Source: Chromobacterium rhizoryzae
GTDB lineage: Bacteria > Pseudomonadota > Gammaproteobacteria > Burkholderiales > Chromobacteriaceae
Assembly (NCBI RefSeq): GCF_020544465.1
Contig: NZ_CP066126.1
Coordinates: forward strand, 2,914,001-2,978,000
Length of the DNA stretch: 64,000 nucleotides
Direction of reading: 5' to 3'
The notes under the pieces: model-generated
Database searches by the model: none
The model's input: the letters and a program-made list of their open reading frames with translations, nothing else
What the model was told of the DNA's origin: nothing
Translations under genes and position numbers: made by a program
In this document: piece by piece, positions 18,369-27,817 of the stretch
Layout: each line of letters opens with the position of its first letter
Position numbering within the stretch: the stretch's first letter is position 1

Positions 18369-18399
18369 TTGACATTAAAGTTAACTTTAAACCTATGGT
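18369..18399 (+). promoter_or_regulatory. MerR-type promoter and operator of the OYE gene
   Basis: TTGACA (18369-18374), a 19-base spacer and TATGGT (18394-18399). The spacer contains the perfect 16-bp palindrome TTAAAGTTAACTTTAA (18375-18390), the type of dyad bound by NmlR/AdhR-like MerR regulators. An in-frame ATG at 18395 lies inside the -10 element and so cannot be the start of the OYE protein. Confidence 0.75.
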
Positions 18400-18430
18400 T
18401 GAGCCAAGATCAAACCCGGAGCGCGCGCTC

Positions 18431-19657
18431 ATGCCCCTATTCAGCCCCTTGACCCTTCCCAACGGCTCCAGCCTGCCCAACCGCATCGCCAAGGCGGCGA
18501 TGGAAGAAAACATGGCGGACGCGGACCAGGCCCCGTCCGATGCCTTGATGAGGCTCTACCAGGCCTGGGCGGACGGCGGCGCCGGCCTGCTGATCAGCGG
18601 CAACGTGATGGTGGACGGCCGCGCGATGACCGGGCCGGGCGGCGTGGTGCTGGAGGACGAGCGCCAGATGGAGCGCTTCCGGCGCTGGGCCCGGATCGGC
18701 CGCTCCCGCGGCGCGCAGTTCTGGTTGCAAATCAACCATCCCGGCCGTCAGATGCCGGCCAATCTGGGCCAGGCCACCTGGGCGCCGTCCGCGGTGCCGC
18801 TGGACCTGGGCAAGATGTCCAGGCATTTCGCCCTGCCGCAGGCGATGACGCCGCAGGGGATCGCCGATGTGATACGGCGCTTCGCCCGCAGCGCGGGCCT
18901 CGCCGAGCAGGCCGGTTTCGACGGCGTGGAAATCCACGCGGCCCACGGCTATCTGCTCAGCCAGTTCCTGTCCCCGCTGTCCAACCAAAGAACGGACGCC
19001 TGGGGCGGCCCGCTGGAAAACCGGGCCCGCCTGTTGCTGGAGATCGTCAAAGCGGTGCGCGCGGAGGTGTCCCCGGGCTTCGCCGTGGCGGTCAAGCTCA
19101 ATTCCGCCGATTTCCAGCGCGGCGGCTTCAGCGCCGACGACGCCCGCCAGGTGGTGCTCTGGCTCAATGAGCTGGCGGTGGATCTGGTCGAGCTTTCCGG
19201 CGGCAGTTACGAAGCGCCGGCGATGCAGGGCGAGGCCCGCGACGGGCGCACCCTGGCCCGCGAGGCCTATTTCCTGACGTTCGCCCAAGCGCTCCAAACC
19301 GTGGCCGCCATGCCGGTGATGGTCACCGGCGGCATCCGCCGCCGGCCGGTGGCCGAACAGGTGGTGGCCAGCGGCGTGGCCATGGCGGGCATCGCCACCG
19401 CGCTGGCCCTGGACCCCAGGCTGCCCAGCGACTGGCGCCAGGGCAAGGACACCGCTCCGGCGCTGCCGCCCATCGCCTGGCGCAACAAGCCGCTGGCGGC
19501 GCTCGCCAATATGGCCGCGGTGAAGTTTCAGCTGCGCCGGCTCAGCCAGGGCAAGACGCCCAAGCCCCAGGTGTCGCCGCTGCGGGCGCTGATCCAGCAG
19601 CAGCTGGCCGCCGCCTGCCGCGCCCGCCGCTATCGACGCTGGGCGGCGCAACGCTGA
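18431..19657 (+). CDS. Old Yellow Enzyme family NADH:flavin oxidoreductase
   Basis: 408 residues. TIM-barrel FMN enzyme: PLTLPNGSSLPNRIAKAAM at the N-terminus, INHPGRQ, and the signature GVEIHAAHGYLLSQFLSP with the active-site His pair; GGIRRRPVAEQ binds the FMN phosphate. Family members reduce activated C=C bonds of enones and quinones using NAD(P)H. The start at 18431 is preceded by GGAG at 18418 and lies about 25 bases after the expected transcription start. Probably an electrophile-detoxifying partner of the DJ-1 protein under MerR control. Confidence 0.9.
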   Translation: MPLFSPLTLPNGSSLPNRIAKAAMEENMADADQAPSDALMRLYQAWADGGAGLLISGNVMVDGRAMTGPGGVVLEDERQMERFRRWARIGRSRGAQFWLQINHPGRQMPANLGQATWAPSAVPLDLGKMSRHFALPQAMTPQGIADVIRRFARSAGLAEQAGFDGVEIHAAHGYLLSQFLSPLSNQRTDAWGGPLENRARLLLEIVKAVRAEVSPGFAVAVKLNSADFQRGGFSADDARQVVLWLNELAVDLVELSGGSYEAPAMQGEARDGRTLAREAYFLTFAQALQTVAAMPVMVTGGIRRRPVAEQVVASGVAMAGIATALALDPRLPSDWRQGKDTAPALPPIAWRNKPLAALANMAAVKFQLRRLSQGKTPKPQVSPLRALIQQQLAAACRARRYRRWAAQR

Positions 19658-19667
19658 GCCGGCGGCC

Positions 19668-20555
19668 TCAAGCGCCCGGCAGCGCGGCCAGAAAGCGCTT
19701 CAGCGCCGGGTTGGCCGCGTCCTTGCGGCTGACGAAGCTCAGCGGCATCGGCAAGGACAAATCCCGCAGCCGGAAGAAGCGCGCCTGGGCCGGCGGCCGG
19801 CCCAGATTGGCCGAGTTGACGATGGCGGCGCCGATGCCGGCGCAGACCAGCGACAAGATCGCCGTTTCGGTGCCGGCCTCCTGCGCCACCCTAAGACGCA
19901 CGTCCAGTTGCCGGCAAGCGCTGATCAGGCGGTCGTAATAGCCGGGATAGGCTTCGCGCGGCATGGTGACGAAGGGCCGGTCCGCCAGGCTGCGCAGCGC
20001 GATGGGGCGGCTCTCGTCATGGCCGGTGTCCCAGCAGCGCGGCAGCGCCAGCACCACGTCGTGCTCCAGCAAGGGCAGGCCGGCCAGGCTTTCCGGCAAG
20101 TCTTCGTATTGGTAGATGAAGCCGCCGTCCAGCGCGCCCTCCTCCAGCGCGCTCAATTGCTGCGGCGTGTTCAGCACGCTCAGCTCCAGCGCCACCTCCG
20201 GCGCCTCCGCCTGGAAGCGGCTGAAAGCCTGGGGCACCAGGCCGTCCCAACCGGCGTTCTCCACGCAGCCCAGCCGCAGCCGGCCCAAAAGGCCGGCGGC
20301 CACGCGCCGCGCGCTCTCGGCCGCGTCGTCCAGCGCGGCCATCGCTTTGCGCACCTCGCGCAAATAGCTTGCGCCGGCCGCGGTCAGCTTGAGGCCGCGC
20401 GGCGAACGCTCAAACAGCGGCAGGCCCAGCTCTTGTTCCAGGTCCTGGATCTGCCGCGACACCGCCGGCTGGGTGATGTGCAGATGCTCGGAGGCCAGGC
20501 GCACGCTTTGGTGCTCGGCCACGGCGATGAAGTAACGAAGATGGCGCAATTCCAT
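19668..20555 (-). CDS. LysR family transcriptional regulator
   Basis: 295 residues with the LysR-type winged helix at the N-terminus (MELRHLRYFIAVAE, LHITQPAVSRQIQDLE) and a periplasmic-binding-like effector domain (about 90-290). It is divergent from the metallo-hydrolase gene at 20694, with a dyad in the 138-bp intergenic region, so it probably regulates that gene. Ligand unknown. Confidence 0.92.
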   Translation of the reverse strand: MELRHLRYFIAVAEHQSVRLASEHLHITQPAVSRQIQDLEQELGLPLFERSPRGLKLTAAGASYLREVRKAMAALDDAAESARRVAAGLLGRLRLGCVENAGWDGLVPQAFSRFQAEAPEVALELSVLNTPQQLSALEEGALDGGFIYQYEDLPESLAGLPLLEHDVVLALPRCWDTGHDESRPIALRSLADRPFVTMPREAYPGYYDRLISACRQLDVRLRVAQEAGTETAILSLVCAGIGAAIVNSANLGRPPAQARFFRLRDLSLPMPLSFVSRKDAANPALKRFLAALPGA

Positions 20556-20593
20556 GCGGGGTCTTTCGGCTTGGCTATGCCTTTAAGTTATCA

Positions 20594-20608
20594 CGAATTA
20601 ATAATTCG
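20594..20608. promoter_or_regulatory. Dyad, possible LysR operator
   Basis: CGAATT-AAT-AATTCG in the divergent region between the LysR and metallo-hydrolase genes. AT-rich inverted repeats of this size are the usual LysR-type binding sites. Confidence 0.35.
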
Positions 20609-20693
20609 GCATTGGAAAGCATGGATAATTTCCGCGATAGTGACGGTCAAGCCGCCGGCCGCGCCGGCGCGCATCCTAGCCGCAGAGACCCAA

Positions 20694-21566
20694 ATGGACA
20701 CCATCAGCCCCACTTATCAACTTGGCGACGCCAAGATCACCCGCGTGACGGACACCCTGCTGCACGGCCTGGCCCCGTCCTTCCTCTACCGCGACTGGAA
20801 CGAGACGCTGCTGGCGCAAGAGCCGGGCTTGCGCGGTCTGCTGGACGCCGACGGCGCGCGCCTCACCCTGAGCGTGCACAGCTGGGCGGTGGAATGGGCC
20901 GGCCAGGTTTTCCTGATCGACACCGGCGTCGGCAATGACAAGGAACGCGCGTTCAACCCGCTGTTCCACCGGCTGCAAACCCCCTTTCTGGAACGCCTGG
21001 CCCGCGCGGGCATCCAGCCCGCGGACGTCGACCACGTGTTGCTGACCCATTTGCACGCGGACCATGTGGGCTGGAACACGCGGCTGATCAACGGCCAGTG
21101 GACGCCCACCTTCCCCAAGGCCCTCTATGCTTTGCCGCAAGGCGATCTGGATTTCTTCGCCACGCCGGAAGCGGACAGCCGGCGCATGGTGTTCGACGAC
21201 AGCGTGGCGCCGGTGATCGCCTCCGGTCAGGCGCGCGCGATCGGCCTGGACGGCGGCGACTACCAGGACGGTTTCCGCTTCCACCCCACGCCCGGCCATT
21301 GCGCCGGCCATATGTCGATTTCGCTGAGTTCGCGCGGTGAGACGGCGCTGTTCTGCGGCGATGTGATGCATACGCCGATGCAGGTGTACCGGCCGGAATG
21401 GAATTCGGTGTTCTGCCGGGAGCAGGACGCGGCGCGGGCATCCCGGCGCTGGCTGCTGGACTTCGCCGCCGAGCGCCGCGCCCTGGTGTTCAGCGCCCAC
21501 TTCGCCGACAGCTCCGCCGGCCGGGTGACGCGCCGGGACGGCGGCTTCGGCTGGACCTTCCTCTAG
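20694..21566 (+). CDS. MBL-fold metallo-hydrolase
   Basis: 290 residues. The zinc motif is THLHADHVGW (HxHxDH), with later ligands in PTPGHCAGH and GDVMHTP, consistent with a binuclear zinc hydrolase of the lactonase/glyoxalase II-like superfamily. No signal peptide. Start chosen at MDTISPTYQLG; longer in-frame extensions run back into the divergent LysR gene. The substrate cannot be read from sequence; a lactone or thioester is plausible. It lacks the CmlA-type Glu ligand and N-terminal domain, so it is unrelated in function to the enzyme in the NRPS locus. Confidence 0.85.
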   Translation: MDTISPTYQLGDAKITRVTDTLLHGLAPSFLYRDWNETLLAQEPGLRGLLDADGARLTLSVHSWAVEWAGQVFLIDTGVGNDKERAFNPLFHRLQTPFLERLARAGIQPADVDHVLLTHLHADHVGWNTRLINGQWTPTFPKALYALPQGDLDFFATPEADSRRMVFDDSVAPVIASGQARAIGLDGGDYQDGFRFHPTPGHCAGHMSISLSSRGETALFCGDVMHTPMQVYRPEWNSVFCREQDAARASRRWLLDFAAERRALVFSAHFADSSAGRVTRRDGGFGWTFL

Positions 21567-21706
21567 AGGCGCCGCTTAACGATCCGCCGCCTCCGTGGGG
21601 CGTCCCCGTCCACGCGGCTTTGAAACGCCGACGACAAGCTGCTCTAATCCTTAATCTCAATGCCTTGCGCCAGGCCTTGCACAGGCCCCCAACCTAGGAG
21701 CTCCTC

Positions 21707-21898
21707 ATGGCCCTTCCCACCCTCGCGCCGGAGGCCGTCGCCGCCCTGGCCCAGGCCGCCGGCCTCAAGCTCGCCCCCGATCGCCTGGAGGCCGTCGCCG
21801 CCACCCTGGCCTTCATCCGCGCGGAAATCGCCAAGCTGGACCGGCTGAGCCCGGCCGACGCGCGCTCAGCGCCCCCCTTCGACCCGGACTGGAGGTAA
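21707..21898 (+). CDS. AtzG-like small subunit (DUF4089 type)
   Basis: 63 residues, helical, ending in an APPFDPDWR-like tail. Length, the LAPDR...VAATLAFIRAEI pattern and position directly before an amidase gene match AtzG-like/DUF4089 proteins, which bind amidases of the AtzE type in a GatC-like way. AGGAG precedes the ATG. Its TAA overlaps the ribosome binding site of the amidase gene, so the two are co-translated. Confidence 0.7.
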   Translation: MALPTLAPEAVAALAQAAGLKLAPDRLEAVAATLAFIRAEIAKLDRLSPADARSAPPFDPDWR

Positions 21899-21903
21899 AC
21901 GCC

Positions 21904-23274
<1,371 letters not shown>

Positions 23275-23417
23275 GAAGCTGTTCACAGCCTGCCGCGCTT
23301 CGCGACGCGTGGCGCGGCGGGCGCCGCTTAAACATGCTCGTGCGCCGCCTGCGCATTCCGCTTTCTCAGCGGCTTTCGCCTTGTCTCGCCCTGGCCCGCG
23401 AGGCTTTGAACAGGCTT
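23275..23417. repeat. MITE-like inverted-repeat element, copy 2 (diverged)
   Basis: 143-bp diverged copy, GAAGCTGTTCACAGCC at the left and GGCTTTGAACAGGCTT at the right, with the internal CGCATTCCGCTTT core. The left flank TAA (23272-23274) is the amidase stop; the right flank is degraded. Confidence 0.7.
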
Positions 23418-23441
23418 GTGGACTGTCCGCATCGCGCCCGC

Positions 23442-24350
23442 TCACAAACCGCCCAGCGAACCGTCGCGCAGGCTCTTGGCCATGGTTTTGCAGGTGTGGA
23501 GAAAAGCCGCCACCGCCGGACTGACGTGCTTCCGGCTGGGCACCGCCAGGCCCACCGCGCGCCGCACCATGGGCGCCAGCGGCTTTTTCACCACGCCGGG
23601 GCATAAGGCCAGCAAGGGCGCCGGCACCGCGAGATCGGCGACGATGGACACCCCGGCGCCGTTCTCCACCATTTTGACGATGGTGAGAATCTGGGCGTAG
23701 CGGTGCTTGACCATGGGCCGCAGGCCGGCGGTTTCAAACAATCTCTCAATCAGCGCGGTATTGCCCGCCAGCGTCATGATGAAGGGCATGTCGCACAAAT
23801 CCGCCAGCCGCGCCGCCGGCTGGCCGGCCAGCGGATGGCCGGCCGGAATCAAGGCCACGAACTGGTCCTCCACCAGCGGCAAGGTGTCGAAACGATCGTC
23901 CGGCAGCACCACGAAGCCCACGTCCACCCGGCGCTCGCTGACCCATTGCGCCACCTCGTCGTCCTCGCCCTCTTCCACGAACACGTCGATTTCCGGATAG
24001 CTGGCGCGGAACTGCTCGAGGATGCGCGGCAACAGCAGCAACGAGGAGGTGGTGCCGAAGGAGCCGATGCGCAGCACGCCGCGGTTCAGGCCGCGCGCCG
24101 CCGACGCCTCCTGACGGATCGCCTCGGCCACGCCCAAGAGCTCGCGCACGCGCAGCAGCAGGCTGTTGCCGGCCTCGGTGGCCTCGATGCCGGCCTGGCC
24201 GCGCGTCAGCAGGGTCAGCCCCCATTCCTTCTCCAATTGCCTGATCGCGTGCGACACCGCGGATTGGCTGATGCCCAGTTTGTCCGCCGCCGCGGTGAAG
24301 CCGCCCAGCTCCGCCACCAGCGCAAAGATTTCCAGCTGCGTAAAGGTCAT
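23442..24350 (-). CDS. LysR family transcriptional regulator
   Basis: 302 residues from MTFTQLEIFALVAE. A longer frame exists, but a 16-bp dyad that looks like the operator lies just upstream at 24368-24383, so the shorter start is preferred. N-terminal winged helix (LGISQSAVSHAIRQLE) and LysR substrate-binding domain. It is divergent from the EamA transporter gene, which it likely controls. Confidence 0.9.
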   Translation of the reverse strand: MTFTQLEIFALVAELGGFTAAADKLGISQSAVSHAIRQLEKEWGLTLLTRGQAGIEATEAGNSLLLRVRELLGVAEAIRQEASAARGLNRGVLRIGSFGTTSSLLLLPRILEQFRASYPEIDVFVEEGEDDEVAQWVSERRVDVGFVVLPDDRFDTLPLVEDQFVALIPAGHPLAGQPAARLADLCDMPFIMTLAGNTALIERLFETAGLRPMVKHRYAQILTIVKMVENGAGVSIVADLAVPAPLLALCPGVVKKPLAPMVRRAVGLAVPSRKHVSPAVAAFLHTCKTMAKSLRDGSLGGL

Positions 24351-24367
24351 GACCGTCTCGTCCACCC

Positions 24368-24383
24368 ATGAGCAAATGCTCAT
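24368..24383. promoter_or_regulatory. Dyad, possible LysR operator
   Basis: Perfect inverted repeat ATGAGCA-AA-TGCTCAT between the divergent LysR and EamA genes, 18 bases upstream of the chosen LysR start. Confidence 0.45.
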
Positions 24384-24464
24384 TTTTCCATGAATTCAAA
24401 CAATCAATAGTATATACGCACCCACATAGCATCAGGAGGCCGGGCGGCTCGCCCGGCGCCCACC

Positions 24465-25406
24465 ATGAACCACTCAAGCACCCTCGCCGTCGCGGCGCAG
24501 CCCGCCCGCGCGCAAACCGCGCTCAGGCCGGCCCTGTCTCTGAAACTGGCGCTGACCGCGCTGTTCTGGGGCGGCACCTTCATCGCCGGCAGAGTGCTGG
24601 CGCAATCCATGCCGCTGATGACTGCCGCCTTCGGCCGCTTCCTGGTGGCCGCCCTGCTGCTGGTGCTGGTGGCTTGCCGGCTGGAAGGCGGGCTGCCGCG
24701 GCTGAACCGCTCGCAGATCGCCGTCACCGCGTTTCTGGGCTTTACCGGCATTTTTCTCTACAACGCCTGTTTCTTCGGCGCGCTGGCGCGCATTCCCGCC
24801 GGCCGCACCGCCTTGTTCGTCAGCCTCAATCCCATCATGACCGCGCTGGCCGCCAGCCTGATTTTCCGCGAACGCCTGGGCCTGCGCCGCTGGGCCGGCA
24901 TCGCCGTGGCCTTGCTGGGCGCCATGGTGGTCATCACCCGCGGCGATCTCGTCGGCACGGTCCACGATTTCAGCCAGTCCTTCGGCGCCGGCGAAGCCCT
25001 GATGAGCCTGGCGGTGCTGAGCTGGGCGGCCTATACGCTGGGCTCGCGCAAGGCGATGGAAACCCTGAGTCCGATCGCGGCCACCACCTACGCCACGCTG
25101 TGGGGCCTGGCCTTCCTGTCTCTGGGCGCGGCCGGCGAGATCGGCTCCGTTCCCTGGGCCTCCTTCGGCTGGCGGATCTGGCTGTCCATGCTCTATCTGG
25201 GGGCCATAGGCACCGTGGTGGGCTTTATCTGGTATTACCAGGGCATCCGGGAGATCGGCCCCTCGCGCGCCGCCGTGTTCACCAATCTGGTGCCCGCCTT
25301 CGGCGTGCTGCTGTCCGCGGGGCTGCTGGGCGAACCCATCCTGGCGTCCATGCTGGCGGGCGGCGCGCTGGCGGCGGCGGGCGTGTCCCTGACCAACCGC
25401 AAGTGA
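24465..25406 (+). CDS. EamA/DMT family transporter
   Basis: 313 residues with about ten hydrophobic helices in two EamA repeats (about 25-150 and 165-310), each ending in the family's glycine-rich pattern. Inner-membrane exporter of small metabolites or amino acids; substrate unknown. Divergent from the LysR gene at 24350. Confidence 0.88.
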   Translation: MNHSSTLAVAAQPARAQTALRPALSLKLALTALFWGGTFIAGRVLAQSMPLMTAAFGRFLVAALLLVLVACRLEGGLPRLNRSQIAVTAFLGFTGIFLYNACFFGALARIPAGRTALFVSLNPIMTALAASLIFRERLGLRRWAGIAVALLGAMVVITRGDLVGTVHDFSQSFGAGEALMSLAVLSWAAYTLGSRKAMETLSPIAATTYATLWGLAFLSLGAAGEIGSVPWASFGWRIWLSMLYLGAIGTVVGFIWYYQGIREIGPSRAAVFTNLVPAFGVLLSAGLLGEPILASMLAGGALAAAGVSLTNRK

Positions 25407-25412
25407 GCGTTC

Positions 25413-25441
25413 GGCCGCGCCCGCCCCCGCCGGGCGCGGCC
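25413..25441 (+). terminator. Strong GC hairpin after the EamA gene
   Basis: Perfect 11-bp stem GGCCGCGCCCG/CGGGCGCGGCC with a 7-base loop, starting 6 bases after the EamA stop. It has no U-run, so termination would be atypical. Confidence 0.45.
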
Positions 25442-25567
25442 CTCGGGCAAGCCCTTAGTACGAATACCTAAACCACGGCCATTGATTTGCAAAACGAATA
25501 AAATCGCATTGACAGTCAAGGTCGCGCTGCTAGGCTTCAATTCCCAAACCCCTTAGGGAGAAGCCCC

Positions 25568-26044
25568 ATGGCCAGCCCGCTCACCCTGTTGATGCCGGTC
25601 ATTCCCGGCACCAGCCTGGAAGCCATCGCCGCCACTCTGGCGGAATACGAACCCACCCTGCATCAAGCGCTGACTTCGATCGGCACCGTCCATTACGCGC
25701 GCACCTTGCTCCTGGACCGCTCCGCCGCCAATCTGCAGCCTACCGGCAAAAGCAGCGACAACTACGTGATCGCGGTCATCACCGAGTACGACGGCAGCTT
25801 CAACGCCTACATCAACGACTTCGTCGCCCAGGTGGGCACCGTCTTCGACGCACTGCTGCAATTCGTGGTGGGAGGCAAGGCGCTGACCCCGGTGGCCAAT
25901 AATGTGGCGGCCTTTCAGGCCTTCATCGCCCAGAACGACGCGTCCCAGCATATTCCCAACAACGGCGGCGGCGGCAAGGACGACAACGGCTTGTACCAGG
26001 CCTATCCGTACACGGTGCAGACCATACTCGCCGCGCTGGACTGA
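25568..26044 (+). CDS. Unknown small protein linked to the DyP peroxidase gene
   Basis: 158 residues, no signal peptide. Start supported by AGGGAG just upstream. Pattern LTLLMPVIPG...TVHYARTLLLD...VIAVITEYDGSFNAYINDF suggests a ferredoxin-like (dimeric alpha/beta barrel) fold, the same fold class as DyP and Abm proteins. A possible promoter (TTGACA at 25509) lies upstream. It is followed by a DyP peroxidase gene in the same direction, with one repeat element between them, so a joint role in peroxide chemistry is possible. I do not recognise a named family. Confidence 0.7.
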   Translation: MASPLTLLMPVIPGTSLEAIAATLAEYEPTLHQALTSIGTVHYARTLLLDRSAANLQPTGKSSDNYVIAVITEYDGSFNAYINDFVAQVGTVFDALLQFVVGGKALTPVANNVAAFQAFIAQNDASQHIPNNGGGGKDDNGLYQAYPYTVQTILAALD

Positions 26045-26087
26045 AGCGCGCCCGCCAGGCGCAGGCGGCCCGCCCGCTTGCGCCTTA

Positions 26088-26221
26088 GAGCCTGTTCAAA
26101 GCCTCGCGAGCAAGCGCGAGTCAAGGCGAAAACGAGCGAAAAAGCGGAATGTACGCGTGGTACATGAGCGGGTACTCGCCGAGCAGCGCTTCACGAAGCG
26201 CAGCGGACTTTGAACAGCCTC
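26088..26221. repeat. MITE-like inverted-repeat element, copy 3 (opposite orientation)
   Basis: 134-bp copy in reverse orientation relative to copy 1. Left end GAGCCTGTTCAAAGCCT, right end AGCGGACTTTGAACAGCCTC. Flanked by TTA at 26085-26087 and TTA at 26222-26224, a 3-bp target duplication. It separates the 158-aa gene from the DyP gene. Confidence 0.8.
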
Positions 26222-26252
26222 TTACACCCGTCCCATTGCTGAAAGGCATGCC

Positions 26253-27674
26253 ATGAACAGCCCCGACCTCCCGTACGACGACATCCAAGGCACGATTCTG
26301 CGCGGCTACCGCGTGGACCTGGCCCGGCATTTCATTCTGAGCGTTAGCGACAAGGCCGCCGCCGGCGAGCTGATCCTGAAACTGGTGGAGGGCCGGGACG
26401 GCCTGCCGAGCATCACCAGCGCCAAGCGCTGGCTGCAAAAACCGAACAGCTTCCTGAACATAGGCTTCACCTGTCCCGGGCTGCGCATGCTGGGCGTCGG
26501 CGCCGAGCAGCTGGCCAGTTTCGAATCGACCTTCCAACGCGGCGCCACCGATGGCGACACCGCCAGCCTCGTTGGCGACATCGGCGCCAGCGCGCCTGAA
26601 AAATGGATAGGCGGCCTGGCCAATGGCGAGCAGGTGCACATCGTGCTCAGCTTGTGGGTGGCCAAGGACCCGGCGCTGCTGGAAAGCCTCAGCGCGCGGC
26701 TGCGTCAGGCCTTCGCCGGCGCCGTCAGCGAACTATCCGCCCATGACGCCCAGGCGCTGCCTGACAATCAGGTGCACTTCGGTTACCGCGACAGCATCGC
26801 CCAGCCCACCATCGCCGGCGCGCCGCCGCGCAAGCGCCCGGAACCGGACGATCAGGCCGTCATCGCCACCGGGGAATTCCTGCTCGGCTACACCAACGAG
26901 GGCAAGGGCGTGTACTCGGTGCAACCGCCCGAACTCAGCCGCAACAGCAGCTATGCCGCTTTCCGCATCCTGGAACAGGACGTGGCCGCTTTCGACGCGT
27001 TCCTGAGCGAATACGCGGCCAAGGCCGGCATCGATCCCGAACTGCTGGCGGCCAAGGTATGCGGACGCTGGCGCAACGGCAACCCGCTGACGCTGCGGCC
27101 GGACGAGGCCGGCGCCACGCTGCCGACCAGTCAATTGAACGACTTCAACTACGTCAATGCCCAGCCGTCCCAAGACGACACCCTGGGCCTGAAATGTCCG
27201 ATAGGCTCCCACATCCGCCGCAACAATCCGCGCAACGGCGCGGTGGTGGGCACCGACAGCGCCCACCACCGCATCGTGCGCCGGGCCATGCCTTACGGCC
27301 CGGCCTACGACCCCGAACACCCCTCGGCCGCGGCCCGCGGCCTGATCGGCTACTTCATCAACGCCAGCCTGAGCAATCAGTTCGAATTTCTCAGCAGCCA
27401 GTGGAACCTGCTCAGCGACTTCGTCAAATCCGCCACGGAACCGGGCAATCCGGACGCCGGCAACGCGGTGTTCAACATCAGCGGAGAAGACGTCTTCCTC
27501 GGCGTCAACGACCCCGCGGACAGCAGCTTCACCCTGGCCGCGCCCGGCCGCTCGGGCAAGAACAACACCGTGTTGCAGGGCTTCTCGCGGATGATCATCA
27601 CCCGCGGCGGCGCGTATTGCTTCCTTCCCGGCATCGGCGGCCTGCGCTACCTGGCGCGGCTGGCCAGCGGCTAA
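26253..27674 (+). CDS. DyP-type heme peroxidase
   Basis: 473 residues, cytosolic (no Tat or Sec signal). The DyP heme-binding segment is CPIGSHIRRNNPR with the proximal His. The distal motif, normally GxxDG, reads GYRDS: the catalytic Asp (180) is kept but the following Gly is Ser (181). Length matches the long DyP classes. DyP enzymes oxidise dyes, phenols and other substrates with peroxide. Its TAA stop is the left target duplication of repeat copy 4, and an upstream copy separates it from the 158-aa protein gene. Confidence 0.9.
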   Translation: MNSPDLPYDDIQGTILRGYRVDLARHFILSVSDKAAAGELILKLVEGRDGLPSITSAKRWLQKPNSFLNIGFTCPGLRMLGVGAEQLASFESTFQRGATDGDTASLVGDIGASAPEKWIGGLANGEQVHIVLSLWVAKDPALLESLSARLRQAFAGAVSELSAHDAQALPDNQVHFGYRDSIAQPTIAGAPPRKRPEPDDQAVIATGEFLLGYTNEGKGVYSVQPPELSRNSSYAAFRILEQDVAAFDAFLSEYAAKAGIDPELLAAKVCGRWRNGNPLTLRPDEAGATLPTSQLNDFNYVNAQPSQDDTLGLKCPIGSHIRRNNPRNGAVVGTDSAHHRIVRRAMPYGPAYDPEHPSAAARGLIGYFINASLSNQFEFLSSQWNLLSDFVKSATEPGNPDAGNAVFNISGEDVFLGVNDPADSSFTLAAPGRSGKNNTVLQGFSRMIITRGGAYCFLPGIGGLRYLARLASG

Positions 27675-27817
27675 GAGCCTGTTCAAAGTCTGCTGCGCGT
27701 CGTGAAGCCTTGCACGGTGAGTACGAGCTCAAAATGCTCATGTACCACGTGTACATTCCGCTTTTTCGCTCGTTTTCGCCTTGTCTCGCCCTTGCTCGCG
27801 AGACTTTGAGCAGGCTC
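27675..27817. repeat. MITE-like inverted-repeat element, copy 4 (intact)
   Basis: 143 bp, best preserved copy: left end GAGCCTGTTCAAAGTCT, right end complementary apart from one mismatch. Flanked by TAA at 27672-27674 (stop of the DyP gene) and TAA at 27818-27820. The convergent SseJ-like gene also ends here: its TAG stop (27819-27817) is built from the duplication plus the last base of the element. Confidence 0.85.

Noticed and set aside
18395..18430. Earlier ATG start for the Old Yellow Enzyme
   Set aside because: It falls within the predicted -10 element, so it cannot be on the transcript.
24351..24383. Eleven extra N-terminal codons for the LysR gene
   Set aside because: They would cover the likely operator dyad, and family members start at MTFTQLEIF-like sequences.
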